This document shows positions 36,193-45,382 of a DNA stretch of 64,000 nt, one piece after another. Made by a program: the position numbers and the translations under genes. Every line of letters begins with the position of its first letter. The stretch's first letter is position 1. Location of the stretch: assembly GCA_964525995.1 (NCBI GenBank), contig CAZGIM010000012.1, forward strand, positions 62,001-126,000, written 5' to 3'. This DNA is from CAIVAT01 sp964525995 (GTDB lineage Bacteria; Bacteroidota; Bacteroidia; Bacteroidales; FEN-979). The notes below the pieces were generated by a model. It was not told the origin of the DNA. It worked only from the letters and a program-made list of their open reading frames with translations, and did no database searches.

Positions 36193-36226
36193 TTGAGTGA
36201 ATGAGTGATTGAGTGAATGAGTGAAT
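36191..36226. repeat. Eight-base tandem repeat GAGTGAWT
   Basis: About four units of GAGTGAAT/GAGTGATT start at the stop codon of the radical SAM gene. The repeat directly precedes the heptamer array and may have grown by slippage. Confidence 0.75.
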
Positions 36227-36240
36227 TAAATTTCGAATTA

Positions 36241-36356
36241 ATGCCTAATGCCTATTGCCTATTTCCTATTTCCTATTGCCTATTGCCCAATGCCTATTGC
36301 CCAATGCCTATTTCCTAATGCCTATTGCCTATTGCCTAATTCCCAATGCCTGATTC
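36241..36356. repeat. Degenerate heptamer tandem array (WTKCCYA)n, about 16 units
   Basis: Units such as ATGCCTA, TTGCCTA, TTTCCTA and TTGCCCA follow each other without interruption for 16 copies. All keep the frame of seven. Read as codons it would give a false N-terminus (PIAYCL-type repeat) for the next gene. The same heptamer appears inverted at 49897-49923. Confidence 0.9.
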
Positions 36357-36361
36357 CAAAG

Positions 36362-37138
36362 ATGACGATTCTCAGTTTCGACGGCACTTTTGATGGTTTG
36401 CTGACCCTCGTGTACGAGAGTTTTAGGCTGAAGGTATTCCCTGAAATGATCGTCAGCAGCGGAGATCAAGGGGTTACGCTGTTCGATGCCCCGGTTTTTA
36501 TCCCGGCTGAGGCCGAAAAGGCCGAACGGGTCTGGAAAAGGGTCAAAGAACGAACCTCCAACGAAGGGGCATACCGGTTGTACATGGTCTTCCTGTCGGA
36601 GATGCCCCGGGCGCCGGAATTGATTTACCAGTACATCCGTCACATGGTCGCCAGCAGTCACAACATCGAGACCGATTTTGCCCACCCGGCGGTCGTCGAT
36701 GTGCTGAATATCCACCGGAAGGTAATGCGCGAGGCGCACCGGATCCAGATGTTCACACGGTTTCAGCAGACCACTGCAAACAGCTATTATGCCTCTTTTG
36801 CCCCGAGATACAACGTACTTCCGGTGAGCATCGCCCATTTCAGGGATCGTTTTGCCGATCAGGAGTGGGTGGTTTATGACCTGAAACGCAATTTCGGTTT
36901 TCACCATCTCAACGGCGAAATCGAACGCATCAGCTTCGAAACATTACCGGCCAGCATCCTGACCGGGAATCTTGATGACCGGTTCCTCCATCCGGATGAG
37001 AAGCAGTTCCGTAAATTGTGGAAGGATTATTACCATTCTATCTGCATTGAAAACCGGAAAAATCCGAAACTCCACCGGCAATTGCTGCCGAAACGTTTCT
37101 GGCAATACCTGCCGGAAAAGCAGGTTGACAACCGGTAA
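36362..37138 (+). CDS. DUF4130 / TIGR03915-like putative DNA repair protein
   Basis: The frame opens at 36248, but the first 38 codons are the heptamer array. The ATG at 36362 (MTILSFDGTFDGLL) is the family's normal N-terminus, giving 258 residues. Further landmarks are FDAPVFIPAEAEKAERVWKR, FARFQQT-like FTRFQQTTANSYYASF, APRYNVLPVSIAHFRDRF and WVVYDLKRNFGFHH. In other bacteria this protein is paired with the radical SAM protein found just upstream, and related C-terminal regions are attached to uracil-DNA glycosylase-type domains. Such a glycosylase is not visible here. A DNA-damage role is inferred from pairing only. Confidence 0.88.
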   Translation: MTILSFDGTFDGLLTLVYESFRLKVFPEMIVSSGDQGVTLFDAPVFIPAEAEKAERVWKRVKERTSNEGAYRLYMVFLSEMPRAPELIYQYIRHMVASSHNIETDFAHPAVVDVLNIHRKVMREAHRIQMFTRFQQTTANSYYASFAPRYNVLPVSIAHFRDRFADQEWVVYDLKRNFGFHHLNGEIERISFETLPASILTGNLDDRFLHPDEKQFRKLWKDYYHSICIENRKNPKLHRQLLPKRFWQYLPEKQVDNR

Positions 37139-37147
37139 CCAAAGTTA

Positions 37148-38881
37148 TCACCGGATGAGGCACTTCCGGGTCAGCATGGCATTTCCGCCCTTGAGCCGGT
37201 ATAGATAAACTCCCGGTGGCAAGTTCCCGGTTTTGAATCGGGTAGTATGCCATCCCGCCGTTAATTTTTCATCAATCAGCGTCCTTAACTTTCTGCCCGA
37301 TAAATCAAGAACATCAAGGGTGACATTCATTTCCAGGGGTAGAAAGCAGCTGATATCTGTAAAAGCATTGAACGGGTTGGGGACATTCTGTTCCAGGGTA
37401 ACGGAGGTTTCCCAATCGGATGGTTCTTCTGTTGCCAGAATCGAGTTCAGCATTTTGATGGCATAGAGCAACTCCACATCGAGACTGTCACAGTAAAGTT
37501 GATCGATGACCGTATCGTTCATGGGAACCCTGATATCGGGAATCACGCCGCCAGTCATAGTAGAGTCGCTGTCGAGCTGGATATTCAGGCTCCTGCCGGT
37601 ACTACAACCGAAGGGAAAGCGTAGGTTCAGGCTGTCGGGTGGTCCGATAATATTGTAAAAAGTACCGACCAGGGCGAAGGATCCGTTTGTGCCGTGAAAT
37701 CCCAGCACTTTGCATTGCGGCAGTTTTTGGAGCGCCATCGGTAACCCTTCGCCCGAACTGATGGCACGTGGACTGACAAGGACTATTACCGGATGGGGAA
37801 AATTAAAAGACTGAGATTCGATGTACTGGGCCCCGTTTGGGTACGCGGGGTTATACCTGGGTTGAAGGGTTACCGGGTCGAACGTCGCAATCGGCAATGG
37901 AATGGGTTCCAGCATCTTTGTATCTGTATTAAACCAGGTCAGCATCTCATAAAGCGCAGTGTCGTTGTAAAAAAATCCGGCCAGGGCAGCCGAAAGTGCA
38001 TCCATTCCCCCGGAATTAACGCGCATGTCGAGGATAAGTCCGTGCGATCCGCTGTTCCTGATAGTGAGAAGGGCATCCCGGAAATCGGCATACACCTGTT
38101 TCGTAACGGCTGAATCGTTACCGGCGGTTTCACCGGTCAGTTTGATGTATCCGTAACCTTCCGGCTGCAGGATCGCAGAGGTAACGACAGGCCCCGGGTC
38201 ATAAACCCACATGCTGGTTTGATTGTAAGTGGCGTACTGGTCATCAACGGCATTGAGCACTGCCGTGACCGGGGCGCTATCATCCCGGTTCCGGTAGGTG
38301 ATCTTCATGGTGGCGCCGACAGGAGCACGACCAATAAAGCGGCACTGGTTCATGAGCTTCCCTTCGCCGGTGGCAGGAATGATCTCCGACCAGAGAACCT
38401 TGACGGTGTCGAGAACACTGGCAGCAATGCGATCATTGACTTCTAAGATAGTGGCGCCGAACTTCATCCCGGCAAGGGAAGCCGGCGACCCGGGGTTGAT
38501 CAGGGTGGCAACGAGGCGGCCGTCGTCGAGCAATGTGGTTGAGAATCCATAACTGCCGCCAATACTGCGATACATGGCCGATGAACGGATTTGCTGCCAC
38601 CCCCTGCGGATGTTCACGTGCCCGTCGTGGATGCAGGTGATATATTCCTGAAGTGCTATGTAAAACCCGATCGAGTCGCCTGTTGCGGCGGCGGTTTCAA
38701 TTTTCGGCCGGATAGTGGAATTCAGATCATCCCAGTCGATACCTTTCCATTTACCCATCGGGTACTCGTTTGAGATTTTGGCATGCATGGAATCGTAGGC
38801 CTGAATAAAATTATTGCTCTGTGGAAAAGCACATTGCCAGGCCAGGCCAAAGAGAAAAACAAAAAAACAGAAACGATACAT
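37148..38881 (-). CDS. Exported S41-family peptidase with T9SS sorting domain
   Basis: This 577-residue protein has a signal peptide (ending near AFPQ, residue 21), a helical N-terminal part, a PDZ-like segment (about 105-165; LINPGSPASLAGMKFGATILEVND) and the S41 core. The nucleophile Ser is probably in SPRAISSGEG near residue 375, and the strand GYIKLTGETAG precedes it. The C-terminus (about 500-577) is a type A T9SS sorting domain: LEQNVPNPFNAFTDISCFLP, VLDLSGRKL, GVYLYRLKGG. It should therefore be secreted across the outer membrane by the type IX system. Tail-specific or tricorn-like proteolysis is the family activity. A Pro/Lys-rich exported mini-protein lies 11 bases upstream. Confidence 0.9.
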   Translation of the reverse strand: MYRFCFFVFLFGLAWQCAFPQSNNFIQAYDSMHAKISNEYPMGKWKGIDWDDLNSTIRPKIETAAATGDSIGFYIALQEYITCIHDGHVNIRRGWQQIRSSAMYRSIGGSYGFSTTLLDDGRLVATLINPGSPASLAGMKFGATILEVNDRIAASVLDTVKVLWSEIIPATGEGKLMNQCRFIGRAPVGATMKITYRNRDDSAPVTAVLNAVDDQYATYNQTSMWVYDPGPVVTSAILQPEGYGYIKLTGETAGNDSAVTKQVYADFRDALLTIRNSGSHGLILDMRVNSGGMDALSAALAGFFYNDTALYEMLTWFNTDTKMLEPIPLPIATFDPVTLQPRYNPAYPNGAQYIESQSFNFPHPVIVLVSPRAISSGEGLPMALQKLPQCKVLGFHGTNGSFALVGTFYNIIGPPDSLNLRFPFGCSTGRSLNIQLDSDSTMTGGVIPDIRVPMNDTVIDQLYCDSLDVELLYAIKMLNSILATEEPSDWETSVTLEQNVPNPFNAFTDISCFLPLEMNVTLDVLDLSGRKLRTLIDEKLTAGWHTTRFKTGNLPPGVYLYRLKGGNAMLTRKCLIR

Positions 38882-38892
38882 GGTCAGAAGAT

Positions 38893-39144
38893 TTAGATCC
38901 CGGGTTTCGGGGGAGTAGGTGGCTTGGAAGGGGTTTTTGGTTTAGGCGCCGGTTTGGGCTTGGGCGCTGGTTTGGGTTTGGGCGCCTTGGGCGGCTTTTT
39001 CACCTTCGGGGCCTTTGGCGGTTTAGGCGGGGTTTTGGGTTTCTGCAGGGTTATTTCAGTATTCACCGATGCGACCCTGCCGGCTGTAACCGTTATGGAT
39101 CCGAACAGGATCGCGGTAATCAGGAAAAAAATTATCCTTTTCAT
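38893..39144 (-). CDS. Small exported Pro/Lys-rich protein
   Basis: This 83-residue protein starts with a signal peptide (MKRIIFFLITAILFGSITVTAG) and is followed by a short linker and about 50 residues of repeats such as PKPPKAP, PKPKPAP and KPKTPSKPPTPP. The sequence resembles the stiff Pro/Lys region of TonB or of wall-spanning proteins, but there is no TonB domain. It ends 11 bases before the S41 peptidase on the same strand, suggesting co-expression. The opposite strand also encodes a Gly/Leu-rich frame here, which I take as the shadow. The signal peptide and operon position favour the minus strand. The function is unknown. Confidence 0.6.
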   Translation of the reverse strand: MKRIIFFLITAILFGSITVTAGRVASVNTEITLQKPKTPPKPPKAPKVKKPPKAPKPKPAPKPKPAPKPKTPSKPPTPPKPGI

Positions 39145-39229
39145 GGGTAAATAGATTTTATATAGTGATCAGATTCACTGATCGTTTTAATACGCTATTT
39201 CGTGGCATCTACTGTTTAAAGCGTTCACG

Positions 39230-39237
39230 CAAATATA
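39230..39237 (-). promoter_or_regulatory. Candidate -7 promoter element for the Pro/Lys-rich protein and S41 peptidase
   Basis: The minus strand reads TATATTTG, matching TAnnTTTG, about 86 bases before the start at 39144. No -33 TTTG at the correct spacing. Confidence 0.35.
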
Positions 39238-39359
39238 CCCAATAACAAATCTGATTTAAAAGACAACTCCGGAAATAATATCCCGCTACCACCAGGATCG
39301 TATTTAAGACGAACCAGTGCTTCAGTCGGGATGATGCATAGGATAAGTCACCGATTTAG

Positions 39360-39367
39360 TACTTTTG
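39360..39367 (+). promoter_or_regulatory. Candidate -7 promoter element
   Basis: TACTTTTG matches TAnnTTTG about 46 bases before the ATG at 39413. It falls inside the region that a longer TTG start at 39365 would make coding, which supports the shorter start. The -33 element is not clear. Confidence 0.4.
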
Positions 39368-39412
39368 CGGAAAATTTTCACCCGTTTTCAAACAGCTGTT
39401 AAAACCGCTTCC

Positions 39413-39841
39413 ATGAAACGATCTACCGTTACCTACCTCCTCCTGACCATCCTGTTGGTCTCTTTTTCGATTCCGATGAATGCGCAGTTCATCACGCTGG
39501 CGCGGAAAATCAAAGGGATGCACGGCGGCGACAACGACGTGGCCACCGTGATCCTCGATGCACACACCTTCAGGGTTTACCAGGCAGTGGTCGACACGCT
39601 CAGCAGCAGCAAGGTGATCAAAGACCTCACCAAGGACCCCGTGAAACGTACCGTGGTTTTTAACAACGGGAAAAGCAAAATCACCCTGAAGGTCGATTCA
39701 CTGGAAACAAAACTGTGTCAGATCACCGTACTGGCGCCACATCAGGAGGAGCAGCAGAAAAAAGCGACCGATCAGGCCGTGGAGACCATTCTAATGGTCA
39801 GTAAAAAGCTGGGAATCACCTGTACGGTCGATAAACACTGA
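39413..39841 (+). CDS. Exported protein of unknown function
   Basis: The open frame begins with a TTG at 39365, but the ATG at 39413 is followed by a clean signal peptide (MKRSTVTYLLLTILLVSFSI to MNAQ), giving 142 residues. The mature part is a small mixed alpha/beta domain: ATVILDAHTFRVYQAVVDTL, DPVKRTVVFNNGKSKITLKVDSL and CQITVLAPHQEEQQKKATDQAVETI. The pattern is that of a DUF3568-like or similar small periplasmic domain, but I cannot name a family with confidence. It stands alone, facing a convergent RND fusion gene three bases away. No catalytic motif is seen. Confidence 0.7.
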   Translation: MKRSTVTYLLLTILLVSFSIPMNAQFITLARKIKGMHGGDNDVATVILDAHTFRVYQAVVDTLSSSKVIKDLTKDPVKRTVVFNNGKSKITLKVDSLETKLCQITVLAPHQEEQQKKATDQAVETILMVSKKLGITCTVDKH

Positions 39842-39844
39842 CCT

Positions 39845-42800
39845 TTACCGGTTCATATACTCCTTCAGGCGGATGAGGTACTCCGACTGTTCGGCCGGGG
39901 TCATCAGGTAATCGAGTCTTCCGATTGACTGCTGCAAGTCGAAATAGCGCTTTACGAAGGTATGGAATGAAGTATTGACCGATATACTGGTTGAAAGGTT
40001 TTGTTGTTGTGCATCCAGTACATCGAGGATGCTCTTTTTCCCGAGGAGATACTGGTTGTTCACGATCTCAAAATTCTTCGAGGCGGCGGTTTCCGCCACT
40101 TTCATCTGCTTCAGGTCGTAGTGGGCGGCCATCAGGGCCGACAGGTTGGATTGGATCGATGCTTCGAGCTGGTCGATGGCTGATTGTTGTTCGCTTTTTA
40201 GTTGTGCCAGGGTCAGCCGTGCTTTCCGGGTGACCGCATCATTTTTCAAACCTGTGAAGAGCGGGATCTCCACTTTGGCGCTCACACTCCATGAATAACC
40301 GGGGTAAGTAACCATAAATCCTCCCGGCATCTCATACGCCGGCTGATACAACCGGTTGGAATAATTCCCGTAAGCAGTGGCCGTAGGAATATATCTTGAA
40401 ATGCTGCCCGACCGGTAAGTGCGCTGCTGGGCTTCGATTAAAAAGCGGTACTGATGGATAACGGGTGCATTCGCGATACCCTCCTTCACCAGAAACTGTC
40501 CGAGCCGCTGTAACCTGATGGGATCGTCGAGTATCCGTAAGAATGCCGAATCTGCGATCAGGAGTCCCGATTTTTCCAGCCTGAATTCAGCCAGATCGTA
40601 GGAGGTCAGGCTTTTGACATGGATCAACCGGAGAAGCCGGTAGGAGGCCTGGGTGATGGAAGCATAGGATGAGATCACGTTTCGTTTGGATTGGGCCACT
40701 TCAATCTGCCAGCGAAGCACCTCATCTTCACCCGCCGAACCGGTCTCTTTTTTCATCTTTGAAACCTCGAGATTCGACCGGGTGATCATCAGGTTATTGA
40801 TCAGAAGGTAAAAATTGGTACGGCTTTCCAGAATGTCGAGATAGGCCTGGGCAACCTGGTTTGCGGTTGCAAGTTTCCGGTCGTTGAAACCCTCTTCGCG
40901 GGCCGCCTGTCTTGACTTGTTCACTTTCAGGTCGGACCAGAGCGGTTCGGAATAGAGAGTTTGGGAAGCGCCGGCAGTTGCAGTTACCGATTGCGGCGGG
41001 AGATAATTTACCGGATCATTAAGGGTTCCCGTGGCATTCACACTCACATACGGAAGCAATGCCGACCGGGCTATGTTAATATCTTCGGAACCCGACAGGA
41101 CCCCGAACCTGCCGGCTACCAGATCGCGGTTGCTGTCGAGCGCCACGTTGATTACCTGGGGCAACGAAAGATACCGCACCGAAGTGTCCTGTTTCTTCAG
41201 ATCAACGACGGTGGCTTCGGTAAAGAGATCCCATGAGATCACTTTCAATCCCAGTTTTGCAAAAGTTCCCAGGTTGAGGAAAAATCCCTTGCCTGTCATC
41301 AGTTCCACTGGCAGGGTCGAGGCGTTCTGTCCCAGCAGGATCTGTTGTATATTCAGGGCAATCCGCTTGGATATCCGGCTGATGATACGGGGATAAACCG
41401 ATGCGAGGGCGCCTGCTTCGACCAGGGATTCGTCAAACCCGAAAACGGGAATCTTCCGGGCAACCAGCGAATCGATAAGAACCGATAATTCGGAAAACGG
41501 CAGCCGGAAGAGGGCATCGAGATACAGGGCTCCGCCATCGGAGGGGATCTCCTGGAGGATGGCGTCGGCCGAAGTGTCGGCCAGGATCAGGTTCAGCCTG
41601 ACACCGTCGACCGTATCATATTGCGCTGGCGGCCGGCGTTCGGGATTGATCACCTCATAGTAATCCCGGCTGATCACCAGTGAAATATTATTGAAGGGAA
41701 CAACCTTTTTCAATTCTGCAATCTCGTTGCTGATCGATGGTTTAAGCTGGATGTAAGAAAGGTTTTGCATTCCGCTGCATCCGTTGGTCCAGGGCAGGCG
41801 TTGCAGTTCATGGTTGATGACCATGGCGGCTACAACCGGCTTTGAAAGACTTTTCCGTGACGCCAGGTCGTGAGAGGCCAGCACACCCATTGAAATGATG
41901 AGGTCGACTGAAGGATCCGAAAGCAACCGGGAGTTGATCGTGCGTACACTTTCGGCCGTCCACGACCCCGTGGTTTGCTGAACATCGGCGAAGTCGACCT
42001 GTACCTGACCGGCCATGAGGTTCCGGACTTCCTGCACCACGTATGTTTGCATGGTTTCGTTGACCTCCGATTTGCCATCGTAAACAACAGCCACCCGGAT
42101 CCTGCCGGTTTCGAAATTTATTGCCTGTTGAGCAGCTGCGCCCGGCGCCAGACCCAGCAAAATTCCGGTCAGGATCAGGGTCCCCAGGTTCTTTACGGCG
42201 GAGCCCGTTGACTTTTCGCTTTTACCCCCTGAGGTACCGGTTGATTTCTCCTTTCTGTTCGCCTGCCTTTCAAGGAACAGCGACATTTTTTCATACACGA
42301 TAGGCACCACGATCAGGGTCAGGAACATTGAGCTGGTGAGTCCGCCGATCAGCACCCAGGCCAGTCCGTTCTTCCATTCGGCGCCCGCTCCGGTAGCCGT
42401 TGCTATGGGGAGCATGCCAAAGATCATGGCGAAGGTAGTCATGAAAATCGGGCGGATTCGCATGGTTCCGGCATCGATGAGCGCCGCTCGGATGGTTTCA
42501 CCCGCGGCATGCCGCTCATTCGCCCGGTCAACGATGAGGATCGCGTTCTTGGCGACGAGCCCCACCATCATGATCAACCCAAGGATGGAAAAAACATTGA
42601 TGGTGTTTCCTGTGAACGCAAGTGCAAGGATGGCTCCGATCAGGGCGACGGGTATCGAAAAAAGAACTACAAAGGGATAAGCGAATGAATCGTAGAGGAT
42701 GACCATGATGAAATAAACAAAGATAATTCCCGCAATCAGAGCCACGAATAAGCTCAGAAATGAGGTCAGCATTTCAGCCTGGTCGCCGCCAAAGCCGATG

Positions 42801-45322
42801 CGTGTCCCTGCTGCTTTCTGGTCGCCAATCCGGGTCGCGAATGACTGGATCACAGAACCACTGGGCGACCCGTCGGTATAAGCGCTCACGGTAGTCAACG
42901 CATTGCGGTTCTTACGCTCCAGCTTAGTCGGTCCCGATGACTGATATATGGTTGCAAACTGCTGAAGTTCGACGGTCTCTTTTTTCAGGTTGACGAATGT
43001 CAGGTGGGCCAGGTCATCTGGATTGGTACGGTCAAACTTGTCGAGCGATACGCGGATGTCGTACTGGTTCGACCCCTCCCGGTATTTTGACTCGTTGTTG
43101 CCGGTAAGCGCGATCTGCAACGTCGAACCCACATCGGTCACCGTAAGTCCCAATGCAGCCATTTTCTGTCGGTCAATTTCCACGCGGGTTTCAGGATTTC
43201 CCCTCGTGGCCGAAAATTTCAGATAGGTCACACCGGGTGTCAGGATCAGGTTCCGGGCAACAATACCGGCCGTCTTCATGATGCTGTCGTAATTGATGCC
43301 GGTGATCTCCACATTTACCGGAGCGCCGCTGGTTCCGCCGGTAAAGTCGATCTGATTGATGAAGACCTTCACACCGGGAATGTCGGAAATGCGTTCTTTT
43401 ACCTTTTTTCCTACCAGGGTCGTGGATAACGATCGTTCTTCGGCAGGACAGAGTGTGACGACCACCTCGGTTTGATTGTCGCTGGAAATCCCGTCGGTTC
43501 CCTTTCCGACATTGGTCAGGATGCTGACCACCTCGGGAAAGGCCGCGATCCGTTTTTCGATCTGGCGGGTGATCCGGTTGTTTTGTTCGAGGGTAGTTCC
43601 CGGGGCGAATTCGAGCGCCACTGAAAACTGGCTCCGGTCGGTCTGTTTCATGAATTCAAAACCGGTGAGTCCTGCCACAGGTATCAGGAGGGTGATCAGT
43701 AAAGCGGCTGCCACGATGGTGATCACCTTTCCCGGATGACGCAGGCTCCAGTCTAACAACCGTGCATACTGAACTGTCAGAAACTTGAATGTCCGCTCAA
43801 AGCCTTTTCCGAAGCGGTTCAGCAGTGATTGGGAATCGTATGCTTCAAGCCGTGCAAAGCGGGAGGCAAGGATCGGGGTGACTGTAAAGGAGACCATCAG
43901 GGAGGTGAGCGTCGATACCAGGATGATGATCGAAAAGCCCCGGACGATGTCGCCGATCAATCCGGTGGTGAGCGCCAGGGGCACAAACACCACGATATCA
44001 ACAAAGGTGATGGATACGGCTGCAAATCCGATCTCGTTCCGGCCCCTGAGCGCCGCGACAAACCGGTTTTCGCCCTGTTCCAGATGATGGTAGATATTTT
44101 CAAGCACCACGATGGAATCGTCGACCAGGATGCCGATAACGAGCGAAAGGGCCAGCAGGGTAAAGAGATTCAGGCTCATCCCGAAAATCCACATGACTAC
44201 GAATGCCGTGGTGAGCGAACAGGGGATCGACACCATGACGATCAGGGAGGTTCGTACCGAATGCAGGAAGAGAAACATCACGGCGGCAACCAGGAGGATG
44301 GCAAGCCCGAGATCCTCCATCACCGCGTGGGCTGCCTTCATGGTGTAAACGCTTTGATCGTCGGCGATATCAAAATGCAGGCCGATATCCTGATAATCGT
44401 TTTCCAGACGGGTAAGTTCTTTCCGAACCAGTTCGCACACCTTCACCATGTTGGCGTCGTTCTGTTTTTGTATTTCGAGGCCCAGCGCATTGATGCCATT
44501 GAAGCGGCTGATCCGCACGGGATCAACGGTTCCGTCCTGCACCTCGGCAACATCGCGGAGCCTGACCTCGCCACCACCGGCCGAAAAACCCACCACCAGG
44601 TTGTTCATCTCTTCCAGCGAGGTGAACTTGCCGGCAACGCGGACCACAAACTGGCGTGAGGGATCGATGAGCTTGCCAGTGGGAAAATCGAGGTTGGCTG
44701 TGTACAGGGCATTGGCAATCTGGCTGAGGGGCAGTCCGTAAGCCCGCGCCTTCTGAGCATCCACATTGACACGGATCTCGCGCTTTTGTCCACCGGTGAT
44801 GGTGATATTACCCACTCCCGGCACCCGCGACAGGGAAGGTTTAATCTGGTCATCCACCAGGGTATAAAATCTGGCTGAAGGTATTTTTGAGGTGAGTGAG
44901 AGACGGAGCACCGGCATCTGGCTGGCCGAATAGGTGAACAAAGAAGGCGTTTTGGCATCTTTCGGAAGGGTGGAAAGGATTTCATTCACCTTACGCTGTA
45001 CATCCTGAACGGCGAAATTGATCTTAGCCGACCGGTAAAACTCAAGGAAAACGATCGACAATCCCTCATACGAGACCGAAGTGATGTTTTTGACCTTTTC
45101 AATTCCGGAAACGGCATCCTCCACGAGCCTGGTTACATTATTCTCCACCTCGCCGGGTGAGGCTCCCGGATAAATGGTTTGAACCGTCACATAAGGCGCG
45201 TCGATCTTTGGCAACAGCTCATAACCTAACTGAAAATATCCAAAAACCGCTAGCAGTCCCATCGCTAAAAACACCACGATGATGAAGGAGGGCCGTTTGA
45301 TTGCTAATTCGGTGAGTGACAT
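39845..45322 (-). CDS. RND efflux permease fused to ABC-type binding domain and TolC-like domain
   Basis: One frame of 1825 residues encodes three proteins' worth of sequence. Residues 1-1020 are a complete HAE/AcrB-type RND permease with the proton-relay Asp pair in GILVDDSIVVLEN (near 405) and Lys in GLVAKNAILIVD (near 922). A Ser/Lys/Gly linker follows (about 1020-1040). Next come VKNLGTLILTGILLGLAPG and AAAQQ (1042-1066), which look exactly like a signal peptide with a cleavage site but start with GTA. About 1075-1370 is an ABC_sub_bind-like domain (IRVAVVYDGKSE, IISMGVLAS, PVVAAMV). About 1385-1815 is a TolC/OEP coiled-coil domain. It follows the membrane-fusion protein gene by 60 bases, so the operon would encode a whole tripartite pump in two genes. 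Confidence 0.9.
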   Translation of the reverse strand: MSLTELAIKRPSFIIVVFLAMGLLAVFGYFQLGYELLPKIDAPYVTVQTIYPGASPGEVENNVTRLVEDAVSGIEKVKNITSVSYEGLSIVFLEFYRSAKINFAVQDVQRKVNEILSTLPKDAKTPSLFTYSASQMPVLRLSLTSKIPSARFYTLVDDQIKPSLSRVPGVGNITITGGQKREIRVNVDAQKARAYGLPLSQIANALYTANLDFPTGKLIDPSRQFVVRVAGKFTSLEEMNNLVVGFSAGGGEVRLRDVAEVQDGTVDPVRISRFNGINALGLEIQKQNDANMVKVCELVRKELTRLENDYQDIGLHFDIADDQSVYTMKAAHAVMEDLGLAILLVAAVMFLFLHSVRTSLIVMVSIPCSLTTAFVVMWIFGMSLNLFTLLALSLVIGILVDDSIVVLENIYHHLEQGENRFVAALRGRNEIGFAAVSITFVDIVVFVPLALTTGLIGDIVRGFSIIILVSTLTSLMVSFTVTPILASRFARLEAYDSQSLLNRFGKGFERTFKFLTVQYARLLDWSLRHPGKVITIVAAALLITLLIPVAGLTGFEFMKQTDRSQFSVALEFAPGTTLEQNNRITRQIEKRIAAFPEVVSILTNVGKGTDGISSDNQTEVVVTLCPAEERSLSTTLVGKKVKERISDIPGVKVFINQIDFTGGTSGAPVNVEITGINYDSIMKTAGIVARNLILTPGVTYLKFSATRGNPETRVEIDRQKMAALGLTVTDVGSTLQIALTGNNESKYREGSNQYDIRVSLDKFDRTNPDDLAHLTFVNLKKETVELQQFATIYQSSGPTKLERKNRNALTTVSAYTDGSPSGSVIQSFATRIGDQKAAGTRIGFGGDQAEMLTSFLSLFVALIAGIIFVYFIMVILYDSFAYPFVVLFSIPVALIGAILALAFTGNTINVFSILGLIMMVGLVAKNAILIVDRANERHAAGETIRAALIDAGTMRIRPIFMTTFAMIFGMLPIATATGAGAEWKNGLAWVLIGGLTSSMFLTLIVVPIVYEKMSLFLERQANRKEKSTGTSGGKSEKSTGSAVKNLGTLILTGILLGLAPGAAAQQAINFETGRIRVAVVYDGKSEVNETMQTYVVQEVRNLMAGQVQVDFADVQQTTGSWTAESVRTINSRLLSDPSVDLIISMGVLASHDLASRKSLSKPVVAAMVINHELQRLPWTNGCSGMQNLSYIQLKPSISNEIAELKKVVPFNNISLVISRDYYEVINPERRPPAQYDTVDGVRLNLILADTSADAILQEIPSDGGALYLDALFRLPFSELSVLIDSLVARKIPVFGFDESLVEAGALASVYPRIISRISKRIALNIQQILLGQNASTLPVELMTGKGFFLNLGTFAKLGLKVISWDLFTEATVVDLKKQDTSVRYLSLPQVINVALDSNRDLVAGRFGVLSGSEDINIARSALLPYVSVNATGTLNDPVNYLPPQSVTATAGASQTLYSEPLWSDLKVNKSRQAAREEGFNDRKLATANQVAQAYLDILESRTNFYLLINNLMITRSNLEVSKMKKETGSAGEDEVLRWQIEVAQSKRNVISSYASITQASYRLLRLIHVKSLTSYDLAEFRLEKSGLLIADSAFLRILDDPIRLQRLGQFLVKEGIANAPVIHQYRFLIEAQQRTYRSGSISRYIPTATAYGNYSNRLYQPAYEMPGGFMVTYPGYSWSVSAKVEIPLFTGLKNDAVTRKARLTLAQLKSEQQSAIDQLEASIQSNLSALMAAHYDLKQMKVAETAASKNFEIVNNQYLLGKKSILDVLDAQQQNLSTSISVNTSFHTFVKRYFDLQQSIGRLDYLMTPAEQSEYLIRLKEYMNR

Positions 45323-45382
45323 CTGTACTATTTACGACACGCTCTTAACAGGGTTCCGATCCGGCGTTGGGTTTAACAGTTC

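Noticed and set aside
36241..36356. Tandem array considered as a CRISPR array
   Set aside because: Units are seven bases with no unique spacers and no cas genes nearby.
36248..36361. Repetitive N-terminal extension (PIAYCL-like) of the DUF4130 protein
   Set aside because: It is translated from the heptamer array. The family N-terminus begins at the ATG at 36362.
38821..39154. Plus-strand open frames rich in Gly and Leu opposite the Pro/Lys-rich gene
   Set aside because: They are the complement of the Pro/Lys repeat and lack a credible start or signal. The minus-strand frame has a signal peptide and operon position.
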